A stretch of 64,000 bases of DNA, taken from Tupaia tana. Its lineage: Eukaryota; Chordata; Mammalia; Scandentia; Tupaiidae. Positions 20,901 to 31,817 of the stretch are shown here, piece after piece. The DNA lies in contig JAKSZU010000031.1 of the NCBI GenBank assembly GCA_026018925.1, positions 11,217,148 to 11,281,147 on the forward strand, read 5' to 3'. Under the pieces are notes generated by a model, which was given only the letters and a program-made list of their open reading frames with translations, was not told where the DNA came from and did no database searches. Positions within the stretch are counted from its first letter, which is position 1. Each line of letters opens with the position of its first letter. Both the position numbers and the translations under genes were made by a program.

Positions 20901-21106
20901 TTTTTTAAATAAAGAATTATTTATTTAATTTTATTAATTATTATTATTTGTTTTAAATCTGCTATGGGCCATGTACACTCGAGAGACAGAGAGAGAAAGA
21001 GAGAGAGAGAGAGAAAATGAGAAGCAAGTTGCCAGGTCTGGGTCTTGAACTGCAATCTGTCATGTGGCAGTCTGCCACCTCAACCACCACATCACTTACT
21101 GGCCCC
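20901..21106 (-). mobile_element. SINE A2
   Basis: TTATTTATTTAATTTTATTAATTATTATTATTTG tail split by A/T variants, CTGCTATGGGCCATGTACAC box, head CACTTACTGGCCCC. Short TSD CAAACTCT on both sides. Confidence 0.8.
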
Positions 21107-21214
21107 CAAACTCTACCCACCCTGTTCACAGTTGACCCAAATAAAATTCTACTCTTTAGTAAATATGCTTATGTAGATATATTCACATTTGCTCTAATCT
21201 GTTCTGTTGCTAAT

Positions 21215-21560
21215 AATAACAATTGCTACAACTGGGTGAGCTATAGGAATAGAGGTTTATTGAGTTCACGGTTTAGAGGTCCACAGGTAGAGACTGTGGA
21301 GAGAGTCTTCTGGCACATGACAACACGGTGAAGGGCAAGAGAGCATCTGTGTTCCCATCGTTTCTGTCTTATCCCCACTCTTTATAAACTCACCAGACAT
21401 CCATCCTGGGGCCACCTGTTCTGATAACATAACTCTTCTTCTCCAAGAGACCCCAGCTTTCACCATGACAGATAAATTCGGTTTTCACCCTCTGCATCCC
21501 ATCACAACTAATTTCGACACACGAATTTGGAAGAGACATTGCTCATAAACCATGTTCGTT
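21215..21560 (-). mobile_element. MaLR LTR fragment (MST/THE-like)
   Basis: On +: GCTACAACTGGGTGAGCTAT, GGTTTATTGAGTTCACGG, TTATAAACTCACCAGACATC and GAAGAGACATTGCTC, the order expected of a reversed MST/MLT LTR. Diverged. Confidence 0.6.
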
Positions 21561-21826
21561 CCTATTTCTTTCAGTTCAAAGGGTGTTCATTATGGGACTC
21601 ATTGTTTTCTTCCTACTGAAGCCAGAGGATCTACTACCCTCACCCATATTCCTAATCACATAGAGTGGAAATATTTCAGACACCTACATCTCATTGAGTA
21701 AGATGCTTTGGTTCAAGTGCCACTTTAGGGAATGTAGCTGTAACTTGGGAAGAAAAGTTTGGATGAAGCAGCTCATACATGAACTGGAAATGGAACAGGA
21801 TGTTATAAACCTAAAGATTATCTAAT

Positions 21827-22076
21827 GACATCAGCAGATGGTGTAAGGGTTAGGTCTCTGGACTCCCATGTAGTCAACTGCAGTTCAAGTCCTAGACCCT
21901 GCAACTTAAAACTCACACTGGGTGCACGTGCATGCATGCCCAAGATCCCAATACGAGAATGGGCTAGAAGGGATTGCAGCGTGATCATCCACCCTGGGAA
22001 GGTGATTTCTCACATTATGTCTCTCTGTTTCTCCAGCAACTGCTCATGCCCTATAGCAAAAATTTCTCTCTAAAAA
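21827..22076 (+). mobile_element. SINE A1
   Basis: CAGCAGATGGTGTAAGGG, CAACTTAAAACTCACACTGGG, CGAGAATGGGCTAGAAGG, end GCCCTATAGCAAAAATTTC. Confidence 0.8.
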
Positions 22077-22153
22077 AGATTGCTCAATGAAATCTTGGTC
22101 TATGGTAGCATGAGTGATATTACAAAGCTCCTTCCCATTAAAAGACAAGGTAA

Positions 22154-22410
22154 CGGAGGACCAGCAGAAGGCGTAATGATTACATTGCTGGACTCCCATG
22201 TAGTCGACTGCTGTTCGAGACCTGGACCAAACAGCTTAAAACTCACACCAGGCACGTCTGTGTGCATGCCCAAGATCCAGAGGAGAATGGAGGAGAAGGG
22301 ATTGCATCATGGTCATCCCCCCAGGGGTGATTTCTTGCTTTCTGTCTCTGTATCTCTCCAGCAAGAATGTGTGCTCTACTGCAAAAATCTCTCTCCTAAA
22401 GAAAAAAAAA
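22154..22410 (+). mobile_element. SINE A1
   Basis: 13-bp TSD AAAGACAAGGTAA at 22141-22153 and 22411-22423. End box altered to GCTCTACTGCAAAAATC. Confidence 0.9.
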
Positions 22411-22423
22411 AAAGACAAGGTAA

Positions 22424-22663
22424 AGGGCCAGTGGATGACATGGAGGTTAAGACACTGGATCCCACATGACTGGCTGCCCAGTTCAAGTCCCAGACCCAGC
22501 AGCTTGAAAATCATACCAGGTATGAGTATGTGTGTGCCCAAAATCTCAAGAGGAGATCAGAGGAGAAAGGATTGCAACAGAGCCATCCCCCCTGGGAGGT
22601 GATATCTTTCCCCTCCTCTCTCTCTCTCTCTCTCTCTGGTGAGTGCACATGCCCTGGAAAAAA
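22424..22663 (+). mobile_element. SINE A3
   Basis: Begins immediately after the TSD of the previous A1. A2-like head (GGAGGTTAAGACACTGG) and A1-like body (CAAAATCTCAAGAGGAG). Confidence 0.75.
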
Positions 22664-22774
22664 AATCAAAGGAAAAGAAAGAGGTAAATAACTAGTCACT
22701 TCTTCAGGGCAATTTAATATCACCTATGGAACTTTCATCTTGGGAAAATGGTTTTCTTTTGTTTGCTAAAGTTC

Positions 22775-23040
22775 ATTTACTTTTTTCTTGTCTGAAAGCA
22801 AGAGAGAGAGCAAGAGCAAGAGAGTGAGAGAGCGAGAGAGCGAGAGAGAGATGGCCCTTGCAACACAGTATCGGTCTTGCAATCTACAAGTCCTGTTTGC
22901 AGCCAAGGTAGTCAGGGAGGTCTATAGACTTGATCCGAGAACTCTCCCATGGGGCATTGCCTTGCAGAGAGTCCCATCTCCCTTCTACACCACGACGTGA
23001 CCTTGAGAAGGACCGGCTGTCGATCAGATTCCCCGTCATC
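22775..23040 (-). mobile_element. SINE B
   Basis: AAAGCAAGAGAGAGAGC repeats at the tail side, CCTTGCAACACAGTATCGG, and a head part with ACTTGATCCGAGAACTCTCC and GACGTGACC. Confidence 0.5.
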
Positions 23041-23265
23041 CCGACCACGAACTTCTTCACTTCCCTCTCTCTCCTGTCCAGATACCATTTCAGGCCATAC
23101 TGCAGTAAGAGATACCCATAACTTGCTCTCATTGACTCTGTAATTTTTGAGTGAACGTTTATGGATACATTCTGGTGACCCTGGATACTTAGGGGATGAT
23201 TACCTCTTCTGGCTGTTCCAGAAAATTGTCACCAATATCTCTATTTTTAAAAAACATTGTAGTCG

Positions 23266-23521
23266 GGAACCAGCAGTTAGCGTAATGGCTATGTCGCTGG
23301 ACTCCCACGTAGTCGACCGCGGTTCACGTCCCGGACCCACTGGCTTAAAACTCACGCCGGGCGCGTGTGCGTGCGTGCCCAAGATCCTGAGAGGAGAATG
23401 GAGGAGAAGGGATTGCGGCGTGGCCATCCCCCCGGGGGGTGATTTCTCACTTTCTGTCTCTATGTCTCTCTCTGTCTGTCTGGCGAGCGCACACGCCCTA
23501 TAACAAAAACCTCTCAAAAAA
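23266..23521 (+). mobile_element. SINE A1b
   Basis: GGGAACCAGCAGTTAGCGTAATGG, GGTTCACGTCCCGG, GTGTGCGTGCGTGCCC, the perfect palindrome CCCCCCGGGGGG, end CACGCCCTATAACAAAAACC. TSD not convincing (ATTGTAGTC / ATCATAGTC). Confidence 0.9.
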
Positions 23522-23525
23522 AAAA

Positions 23526-24343
23526 TCATAGTCTTATTTTTCTACTCTTCTGATAAATTCATTTTTCCTTCATGTCGTAGTATAAAAATGTCCACAGAAA
23601 AGAATAGCCGACTTGAAGGCATACATGTGATATTCAAATCATATCACTAAAATGCCGGTGAAGTTTTCCCCTTTAGAAATAATTACTTTGCAGAGAAAAA
23701 CCTCAAGGGCCCTCTATTTTTTTTTTTTTTTTTCCATCAGAAAGCAAAACATAGATTTAAGAACAGGGCACCTCAAGGAGGCTCTCGGTGCTGTAATTAA
23801 CTTTCAAATGTGTTGTTTGAGGTTTCTGACTTGTTCAACCCTATTTTGGATCCCATCTATTCTGAAATCAATATTTCAAAACATACTGCTCGGAAACATC
23901 TATTGAGACGATGTTGCTGTTGTTCTAAGGCACAGTGCATAAATAACATGGTGGTGCGTATAATCAAGATAAGAACGCTGAAATGTGTAGACTGTTCCAC
24001 CGCGCAGAATTGACGATGCAAGTAGAAAACACATAGAAGACATAGCTGTTCACTTTTCTGGAAGGAAAAAAAAATAACAAAATAATTCCAAGACAGAAGA
24101 ATTACTCTCTCTCTATTTATCTATGAATGACAGAAGCAGAGGACCTAGGAGGTCTGTCTTAAGGACAATGAGATGTCACTGCAATTAAATTAAAGCCCCC
24201 GATAGACGTATTTTAGTGCAAATCTCTCCCAATAGTTTGCTCCAAGCAGATGTGATTAATTCTTCCAGCACCCAAGGGTGACGGCACAAGCAATATAATT
24301 CCTACCGAAATGTAAATAAAGCCACCCATTTTTAAAACACCAT
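23526..24343. other. Unique DNA, nothing recognised
   Basis: About 820 bp with one T-run at 23718-23735. No SINE, no coding evidence. Confidence 0.5.
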
Positions 24344-24603
24344 AGGGCCCAACAGGTGGCTCAGTGGTTAAGGTGCGGGACTCCCACATGGCCAATCACG
24401 GTTCGAGTCCCAGACCCAGTAGCTTGAAAGTCACTCAGGGTGTGTGTGTGCCTGCGTGCCCAAACTCTCGAAAGGAAAAGGAAGAAAGGATAGTGGCATG
24501 GCCATTCACCTTGGGGCGTGATTCCTCACTTTCTCTCTCTCTGTCTCTCTCCAAGAGCCTTATAGCAAAAGCCTTACATAAATAAGTAAATAAATAAATA
24601 AGC
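24344..24603 (+). mobile_element. SINE A3
   Basis: CAACAGGTGGCTCAGTGGTTAAGG head, GCTTGAAAGTCACTCAGGG, tail AAATAAGTAAATAAATAAATAAG. Confidence 0.8.
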
Positions 24604-24709
24604 AAGGAAAACTAAATGGGAAAATGTTCATCACTTGAGTCGAGTCACTCATTAAAATGGTGTGAAATTGCCAAGTTGGTCCAGGTTGAGTTAAAAAAAA
24701 GTGCACTCT

Positions 24710-24955
24710 CTCTCTTATTTTTTCATCACCATGGGGTGGATGCAGTAAGCAGAGAGGCAGAGAGACACAGAGACAGAGACAGAGAGAGGAAGACAGCACC
24801 ACCCTTTCCGGTGGGGTATGGTCATGCTGCAATCTTTATTCTGCCAGGATCTGGGACATGCAGGCGCCAGTGCCTGGCATGTTTTTAAGCTGCTGAGGCT
24901 GGGATTTGAACCGCAGTTGGTCATGTGGGATCCGAGTCCCTTCACTACCAGACTA
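24710..24955 (-). mobile_element. SINE A3, diverged
   Basis: AGAGAGGCAGAGAGACACAG tract, CACCACCCTTTCCGGTGGGG, GCTGCAATC, head CCGCAGTTGGTCATGTGGG. Confidence 0.7.
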
Positions 24956-25576
24956 AGGGAAAGTCCATGCAGTGTGTCCTTGTCATCTGTCTTCTTCCTA
25001 AACAGGGGATGATAATAAAGAAAGCCAGCAGAGTGAGAGGCGAGGTGTCAGATACACTCTGAAACGTCCAATCTGGTCCTGTGGGAAAATGCACCTCGCG
25101 CGTTTCTTCAAGGAGGATGTGCTGCCCATGGCCTGCTGCAGAATTCAGCGTCTCAGTCAGTAAGTAACACGCTCCCTGTCCCCTCTGGCATGGGGAGAAG
25201 CCAGAGTTTGACTTCCCAAGGCTGAGTAAAAGGTTGGGCTCAAAGCATGTCCCGATGGGGGCCTCAGGTTGAACATTGACCATCTCATAGTCTGTGTGAA
25301 GTATAACTTGAATCGGGATTATCCGTAGGAACACCATAAGTTCCTCTGAAAGCAACTGCCTCCCCCGTCCGTGCCACCAATGCCCTAACAGATCAGCAAA
25401 AGAGAAGACCCACTCTCTCTGCATTGGCTACAAGTCAACTGAAGGGGACCGAACCACCTCGACTGGAATTGCAACAGGGATTTTCAACCTAAAGCAGGAA
25501 AATGAAGAAACTTGTATATGGAATTTACTGACAAAGTTCACCCTAGGTGATCCATCAGTGGATCCTCAGCTCCTAA
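24956..25576. other. Unique DNA with a 159-codon minus frame
   Basis: The frame 24945-25424 on the minus strand is the longest one mostly outside repeats. It reaches into the SINE at its C-terminal end, shows no family motif that I know and has no obvious splice context. Treated as non-coding. Confidence 0.4.
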
Positions 25577-25590
25577 AAATGGTGTAGACC

Positions 25591-25853
25591 GACAGACCCG
25601 TAGATGGTGTCATGGTTACATGGTTGGACTCCCATGGAGTGGACCATGGTTCAAGTCCCAGAGCCAGCACCTTAAAACTCATGCCGGGCATGTGCATGTG
25701 CGTGCCCAAAATCCCAAGAGGAGAATGGAGGAGAAGGGATTGTGGCATGGCGATGCTTTCTTTCTTTCTGTCTCTCCAGAGAGTGTATGTGCCCTATAGC
25801 AAAAATTTCTCTTAAAAAAAAAAAAGAAGAAAGAAAGAAAAAGAAAAGAAAAG
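25591..25853 (+). mobile_element. SINE A1 with purine tail
   Basis: TSD AAATGGTGTAGACC at 25577-25590 and 25854-25867. Lost palindrome (GGCGATGC then CTTTCTTTC). Tail is AAAGAAGAAAGAAAG-type. Confidence 0.9.
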
Positions 25854-26063
25854 AAATGGTGTAGACCAGCCTACCTGGGAATGTACTGAGTTTGTATCCG
25901 AAGACCTCTGTGAGCTCACTGGCCACAGCTGTGCCCACGATATGGGGCTAAATGAAGCTAGGGCTGGATTTTAGTGTCAAGATCACATTGGGGTGTTCTC
26001 TCTTGCACTTTCTTTCTCGCTCATGTAAAAAAATAAGTGAATAAGCATAAAAAGACATGGCAG

Positions 26064-26367
26064 AGGACCAGCAGGTGGCAAAGTGGCTAAGGTGCTGGAC
26101 TCCAACATGGCTGACAGTGGTTCAAGTCTCAGACCCAGCAGCCTAAAGTGACACCAGGTGTGTGCGTGTGTGTGTGTGTGTGTGCGTGTGTGTGTGTGCA
26201 TGCGTGTGCATGCCCAAAGTGTCAGGAAGACAATGGAGGAGAGGGGAGTGCAGTGTGGCCATCTCCATGGGGGGTGATTTCCCACTGTCTCTCTGTCTCT
26301 GTCTCCAGCAAGTGTATGCACCCCTATGGCAAACACTTTACAACATAAAATTAAGTTAAAAAAAGAA
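26064..26367 (+). mobile_element. SINE A3 with internal (GT)n
   Basis: CAGGTGGCAAAGTGGCTAAGG head. The GTGTGCGTGCG block has expanded into a (GT)n run at 26159-26200. Confidence 0.8.
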
Positions 26368-26517
26368 AGTATAGACAGAGTCTTGCCCTGTTGAGATTAT
26401 TCCGAGTCTGAATCATAAGCTAGTATGAACAAGTGTTTGACTATTTTCCAAATTCACCTTGCATTAATTAACTTCTCCTCAGCTTGGACTGCTTGAGACC
26501 CCCATAGGACATTTTCC

Positions 26518-26518
26518 A

Positions 26519-26566
<48 letters not shown>

Positions 26567-26590
26567 ACACACACACATATATATATATTT
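26518..26590. repeat. (TA)n(CA)n(TA)n microsatellite
   Basis: TA block, CA block (26536-26575) and TA block, abutting the tail of the following A2. Confidence 0.95.
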
Positions 26591-26751
26591 AAAGAATTAA
26601 TTTATTTAACTTTATTTATTTATTTTTATTAGACCAGAGAGGGACAGAGTGAGTAAGAGAGAGAAAGCAAACCGCCAGGTCCAGAACTCGAACCAGGGTC
26701 GGCCATGTGGGAGTCCAGCGCCTTTAACTACCACGCCACCTGCCGACCCCA
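26586..26751 (-). mobile_element. SINE A2
   Basis: TTTAAAGAATTAATTTATTTAAC tail (TTCTTTAAA on the element strand), TTAGACCAGAGAGGG, head CACGCCACCTGCCGACCCC. Confidence 0.85.
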
Positions 26752-26805
26752 ATTTTCCAAATATTTTAAGGTGTAGAAATACTGCATTGAAATAAATACT
26801 TACAC

Positions 26806-27078
26806 TAGCAGATGGCATAATGGTTACATCACTGGATTCCCTCATGGCTGACTACAGTTTTAGTCCCAGACCCAATAGCTTCAAACTCATGCCGGGCACA
26901 TGTACGTACATGCCCAAGATCCCGACAGGATAATGGAGGAGAAGGGATTGCGGTGTGGACATGCCCCCTGGGGGTGATTTCTTGCTTTCTGTCTCTCTGT
27001 CTCTCCAGAGTACACATGCCCTATAGCAAAAGATCTCTCTCTAAAGAAAAAAAAGGAAAGAAAAAAAATAATAATAAA
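26806..27078 (+). mobile_element. SINE A1
   Basis: CAGATGGCATAATGG head, GAGTACACATGCCCTATAGC end. Aged TSD AATAAATACTTACA / AAAGAAATGCTTACA at about 26791 and 27079. Confidence 0.85.
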
Positions 27079-27299
27079 GAAAGAAATGCTTACAGCTTCA
27101 GGTGTTGCAAATTCACATGCCAAAATCTTTACTCCACTGGGTAATATATATGGTTCTACTTGGAGTATAATCTTACTATTTTAATGAGCTGAACTGATAC
27201 ATGTGAGTACCTTTGAAGTGGAAAGATAAAAAATATCCTGCAATTGACTATCTTTGAAAAAAAATCAAATTTATTGACATAGTTTTCTCTTTTTTTCTC

Positions 27300-27549
27300 T
27301 CAAAATTAAAAAAAAAAGTTTTGTGGCAGGTCGCCTGCACGCCATGGAGACAGAGAAACAAAGAGGCGGAAAGTAAGAAATCCCCACCCGGGGGGTGGCC
27401 ACGGCCACATCCCTTGTCCTGCCCAGACTTTGGGCAAACATGCACGCGAATTCAGTGTGTTCTTCAAGGTACCCGGTTCAGGACTCAAACCATACAGTCG
27501 GCCATGTGAGATCTGATCACCTTAGCCACCATGCCAGCAGCTGGCTCCG
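27300..27549 (-). mobile_element. SINE A3, diverged
   Basis: AGAGGCGGAAAGTAAGAAATCC, CCGGGGGGTGGCC, CACATCCCTTGTCC, head CGGCCATGTGAGATCTG. The T-rich tail side is disordered. Confidence 0.65.
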
Positions 27550-28046
27550 TGGATGAATTCAACTCTGCGGGTCCTATTTAACGACAACATCATCCAAGTT
27601 TATGATTCTTTTTTTTAAATACTATGCCAGTTTCAACAGAAAGCAAAAATACTGTAGGATTGCTGTCTTATTTCCAAATGAGCTCATGGATTAAATGCTG
27701 TTTCTTTCTGTTGCTCAATCTCTGAAAGAGTCTATTTGCAAAAAAAAATCACTGCTTTGCGTGAGGCTGTTCATGGCTGCAGAGAGATTTGCGGTGACCT
27801 TATAAACACACACTCAGACACACACGTGCGTGCGCACACACACGTTAGAATATGTGTGAGGGATTAGGTGATTATGAGACTTTGTAAAGCACCTATTGAA
27901 ACAGACTCTGTAGCAGCCCATAAGCCGGTTAGAATTATAGTCCCTTGTGGATTAACTATCCAAAAATCACTAAGCCCAACAGCAAAATGCTACAGCTCAA
28001 AAGAGAAATTCAGTACTATTCCATTAAAGACCGTCTAATATGTCTT
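27550..28046. other. Unique DNA with a short (CA)n
   Basis: CACA runs at 27806-27842 with CGTGCGTGC interruption. No other feature recognised. A 27-bp scrap of family A head precedes the next SINE (28047-28073). Confidence 0.5.
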
Positions 28047-28075
28047 AACCGCCACACCACTGGCTGCCCCCCTTT

Positions 28076-28293
28076 TTTATAAAAAAAAATTATTTATTTC
28101 ATTTCATTTATTTATTTATTATTATTATTATTTTAGTTTGCTATAGGGAAAACTAAAAATAATGCACTCATGTGAAAGAGACAGAGAGAGGAGGAGGAAG
28201 GGAATGAGAAAGCAAGCCACCAGGGCTGGGACTCAAACCATAGTCAGCCATATGTGAATCCAGTACTTCAAACACCATGCCACCAGCTGACTC
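28076..28293 (-). mobile_element. SINE A2
   Basis: Tail TTATTTATTTATTATTATTATTATTTTAG, TTTGCTATAGGG followed by a 22-bp extra piece, GAGAAAGCAAGCCACC, head CACCATGCCACCAGC. Confidence 0.8.
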
Positions 28294-28303
28294 CTTCCAT
28301 TTC

Positions 28304-28502
28304 TTTTTTTTTTTAATTATATTATTTTAAAATTTAGAGTTATCATTACTATTATTTAATTTCCTATAGGGCATGCGAGCTCAACAGAGAGAGACAGAGA
28401 CAGAGACAGAGAAGGAGAAACCAAACAGCAAGGTCTGAGATTCGAACCACGGTTGGCCATGTGAGAGTCCAGCGCCTTAACCACCATGCTACCTGGTGGC
28501 CC
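28304..28502 (-). mobile_element. SINE A2
   Basis: Second A2 in a row. TTTCCTATAGGGCATGCGAGC box, AGACAGAGACAGAGACAG tract, head GCGCCTTAACCACCATGC. Confidence 0.8.
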
Positions 28503-28649
28503 CTTCTTCCCTTTCTTTTTAACGCAAATGCTGGTACAGATCTTTGCTCAGTCATGAGTGACTTCTATGTTCACAGCCATATGTCGTGTAGGAATGCTTT
28601 CTCGCTGTTCCACCTTCCCAGTCAGAACAGGAGATGAAGACGAATAAAC

Positions 28650-28905
28650 AGGAGACCAGCAGGTGGCATGGTGGGTAAGGTGGCTGGGTCCCACATGGGA
28701 GTTCCAGACTCAGTGGCTTGAAAAATCACACCAGGCACGTGTGCACGAGTGCCCCAAATCCCAAGAGGAGCATGAAGGAGAAGGGATTGCAGCATGGCCA
28801 TCCCCCTGGGGGCAATTTCTCACTTTCCCTCTTTCTGTCTCTCTGTCTCTGTCTCTTCTTCTCATAGCAAGCACACGTGCTCTGTAACAAACTTTAAAAA
28901 AAAGT
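28650..28905 (+). mobile_element. SINE A3, head deleted
   Basis: The anticodon-arm to T-arm stretch is missing: CCCACATGGGA joins directly to GTTCCAGACTCAGTGG, so no proper B box remains. Confidence 0.8.
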
Positions 28906-29297
28906 GAAAAAACAATCATAAATGCACAATGCCAAGATTTTAATATTTCTATTATAGGTATAACACATTTTGTACATTTATTACTGGAAACTATATATTA
29001 CCTTATTCCTAGAAACTCAGTGCCAGGTGCCCTTGACATTTTGTTTCAAATATTCACTACAGCAATAACAAAATATCAGCTCCCAGGTGGACACATGACG
29101 CCTGTCTTCCTCGGAACTCAATATCCTAATTGTGGCTTTGCAAAGCGGGTAACAACTGTAGCAACAGGGAGAAATGAGCCGCTCACCGCTCACCGAGTGT
29201 GGGTGAAGTCTGATGTCTAAATGATACCTTTAAAACTAGGCTGTGGGCTTAAGCCCACACAGAATAGATTTTATTACCAAAAACATGTCATTAATCT
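28906..29297. other. Unique DNA with an 18-bp palindrome
   Basis: 29242-29259 is the perfect palindrome TGTGGGCTTAAGCCCACA. Otherwise nothing recognised before the MER20 start. Confidence 0.5.
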
Positions 29298-29635
29298 AGG
29301 TCTTCTCAGCTTTGGCCCTATTGACAATGGGAATCCCTTTTTAAAAAAAGAATGATTAATTTTAATTTTACTTATTCATTCATTTATTTTAATTTGACCA
29401 GAGAGAGGCAGAGAGAGAGAGAGAAGGTGAGAAAGCAAACCACCAGGTCTGGGACTTGAACCGTGGTCAGCCATGTGGAAGTGTTCACGTCCCAACCACC
29501 ATGTCACTTAATAGATGTCAGTACATCACACAGCCACTTTTCAACCAAAAAGACAACGAAAAATGCCCCCTGATCTTGCTAGATGGTTTGAGCACAGGAT
29601 CAAAATTACCCCGAGTGAAAACCACTGCTTTGACC
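29298..29635 (+). mobile_element. MER20 (hAT-Charlie), split by an A2
   Basis: Left part CTTCTCAGCTTTGGCCCTAT, TGACAATGGGAATCCC (29303-29337). Right part from about 29508 with AGATGTCAGTACATCACACAG, AACCAAAAAGACAACGAAAAATGCCCCCTG, CAAAATTACCCCGAGTG, AAAACCACTGC. Order and ends agree with MER20 as I remember it. Confidence 0.7.
29338..29507 (-). mobile_element. SINE A2 inside MER20
   Basis: TTATTCATTCATTTATTTTA tail, TTTGACCAGAGAGAGG, head CCCAACCACCATGTCAC. Interrupts the DNA transposon. Confidence 0.85.
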
Positions 29636-29644
29636 ACACAACGC

Positions 29645-29800
29645 TTTATTTGTTTGCTGTAGGGATGGGTATGCCACAATCCCTTCTCTTCCACATCTCT
29701 CTCCTTTTGGGGTTTTGGGCATGCACACATGCCTGCGGTGCTTTTCAGGCTGTGGAGTCCGGGACTTGAACTGGGTAGCTGGCCACAGGGGGTGGGATCC
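29645..29800 (-). mobile_element. SINE A3, partial
   Basis: Retains TTGCTGTAGGG joined straight to GATGGGTATGCCACAATCCC, so the GA tract and palindrome are deleted. Head GACTTGAACTGGGTAGCTGGCC. Confidence 0.7.
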
Positions 29801-29801
29801 A

Positions 29802-30049
29802 CTTTTGTTTGTTTACTATTTTTGCCATAGCACATGTGCACTCACCAGAGAGGAAAGAGACAGAGAGACAGAGAGAGGGAAAGTGAGAAATCAACCACCT
29901 CCCTCCCCGCGGGGGTTGGCCATGCTGCAATCCCTTCTCCTCCATTCTCCTCCTGGGATTTTGGGCACGCATGCACGCACGCATATGTGTCTGGCATGAT
30001 TTTTAAGCTTCCAGGTCCAGGAGTCAAACCATTTAGCACAGACATGTAG
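29802..30049 (-). mobile_element. SINE A1/A3, 5' truncated
   Basis: TTTGCCATAGCACATGTGCAC to CCAGGTCCAGGAGTCAAACC, then unrelated sequence. The terminal head is lost. Confidence 0.75.
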
Positions 30050-30149
30050 ATTGACTTTGAATTAGCTCTGTTTCATCCAGGGTTCAATGAATCTCCATTC
30101 AATAGGTGGGTACTGGGATACCATTTCTTTTTCCATTTATCTTTTTTCT

Positions 30150-30305
30150 TATCTTTTTTTTTTTTTTTTTTTTTTTGGCATAGGGTATGTGAACTCACCA
30201 GAGAGAGACAAGAGAGAGAGAGAAATGAGAAATCACTCACCAGTGGGGATGGCCACACCACAATCCCATCTCCTCCATTCTACTCTCTGATTTTAGATGC
30301 ACGAT

Positions 30306-30347
<42 letters not shown>

Positions 30348-30445
30348 CCTGGTGTGTTTTTCAGGCTCCTGGGTCTGGGACTTGAACTGCAGAGACAGCC
30401 ATGTGAGACCCAGCCCCTCATCCGTCACACCACCTGCTGATCCAG
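30150..30445 (-). mobile_element. SINE A3 with (CA)n
   Basis: T-run of about 26, GGCATAGGGTATGTGAAC, CACCAGTGGGGATGG, a (CA)n expansion at 30306-30341 in the GTGTGCG block, head CACACCACCTGCTGATCC. Confidence 0.8.
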
Positions 30446-30653
30446 GATTCAAATTAGAAGGGGATGGTTTCCTGAACTATCCCAGTCGGGCTGCCTTCCT
30501 GAGACATTTCTGTCGAAGCCACCGGAGGGAGAGAGTTTGTCACAGAGAAAACGTTCCTCCGAGGTTGAAGACACAACAGCGGGAGGTGAAATCCAGCCAA
30601 CCACTGGTGCAAAAGAAAGAGGTGAGAAGGAGAGACATAGAAAATGCTAAGAG

Positions 30654-30898
30654 GGGGCCAGCAGTGGTGTAGTGGTTATGACACTGGACTCCCGCATGGC
30701 TGATGGCGGTTCAAATCCTGGTCCTGGTGGCTTGAAACTCTCACTGGGTGTGCATGCCCAAGATCCCAAGAAGAGAATGGAGGAGAAGGAATTGTGGTGT
30801 GGCCATCCCCCCTAGGGGGTGATTTCTCCCTTTTGGTGTCTCTGTGTCTCTGGTGAGCACACTTGCCCTACCTCAAAAATCTTGCTAAAAAATAAAAA
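30654..30898 (+). mobile_element. SINE A1/A3
   Basis: GGGGGCCAGCAGTGGTGTAGTGGTTATG, CCCCCCTAGGGGGTGAT palindrome, end TTGCCCTACCTC. Flanks AAAATGCTAAGAG and AAAACACTAAGGG look like a TSD. Confidence 0.8.
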
Positions 30899-30974
30899 AA
30901 AAAAACACTAAGGGAAAGAACAGAGGTGGAGGCAACCACTGGACGCTAGCATGATGGCTTCTAACATATGACAT

Positions 30975-31125
30975 AGGGGCTGGCAGGCGGTATGGTGGTT
31001 AACATGCTTAGACTCCCACACGGCCAACTGTGGTTCGAATCCTGGACCAGGAGGCTTGCTTCCTCTTGTTCTCTTTCTCTCTGGTGAGCAATAATAAATA
31101 AAATAAATAATAAAAAAAAAAACAT
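30975..31125 (+). mobile_element. SINE A2
   Basis: GGGGCTGGCAGGCGGTATGGTGG, GAGGCTTGCTTCC, short pyrimidine run, AATAATAAATAAAATAAATAAT tail. Confidence 0.8.
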
Positions 31126-31340
31126 GATAAACTAGTTTATGGAGACATAAAATGCTAACAATGCAACCCTCTCTGGACACTTTCAGAAGTGACATGATTA
31201 AACAGTGCTCTAATGAATTTTAAAATTGAGGCGTCCTCAGAAAGTGCCTTCGGGAGACATTTTATTCTGTGCTTTGGGAGGGCTGAGGGTGATGACAGCC
31301 AATGGAAAATTGTGTTTTAGAGGGAGAGAGAGAGAGAGAA

Positions 31341-31488
31341 TTTCCGTGTCCAAGGTCCCGAGAGGAGAATGGAGGAGAAGGGATTGTGGCATGGCCGTCC
31401 TCCCTGAGGGGTGATTTCTCACTTCCCTTTTCTATTTTTCTCTTCAGAGAGCACATGTAGTCTCTGGAAAATTCTTTTTTAAAAATAA
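31341..31488 (+). mobile_element. SINE A1, 5' truncated
   Basis: Starts at GTCCAAGGTCCCGAGAGGAG and keeps GGGGTGATTTCTCAC. The preceding (GA)n at 31322-31339 is not SINE sequence. Confidence 0.75.
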
Positions 31489-31577
31489 CAAAATTCCAAA
31501 TGATGGTTTTATATAGATGCCACATACAGATAAACATCCACTATTGACTCTTGTTCAATTTTAGAATATATAGCAAT

Positions 31578-31784
31578 TGGGACTGGCAGGTGGCATGGTA
31601 GTTAAGAAGCTGGACTCCCACAAGGCTGACCATTGTTCAAGTCCCAGACCTGGCAGTTCACTTTCTCACTTTCCCTCTCTCTCTCTCTTTCTCTTTCCCT
31701 GTATTTCTCTGGTGAGTACATGAGCCCTATAGCAAAAAAGCTAAAAAATAATAACGATGATAAATTAAATAAATTTTAAAAAAG
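31578..31784 (+). mobile_element. SINE A2/A1 hybrid
   Basis: GGCAGGTGGCATGGTAG head and GGTGAGTACATGAGCCCTATAGC end. Aged TSD AGAATATATAGCAA / AGAATGTATAGAAA. Confidence 0.8.
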
Positions 31785-31817
31785 AATGTATAGAAAGTGT
31801 GCTTTGTTGCTTCACTT

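Noticed and set aside
23266..23340. tRNA gene
   Set aside because: The pol III boxes belong to SINE heads. The acceptor stem and a proper anticodon arm are missing, and body and tail follow.
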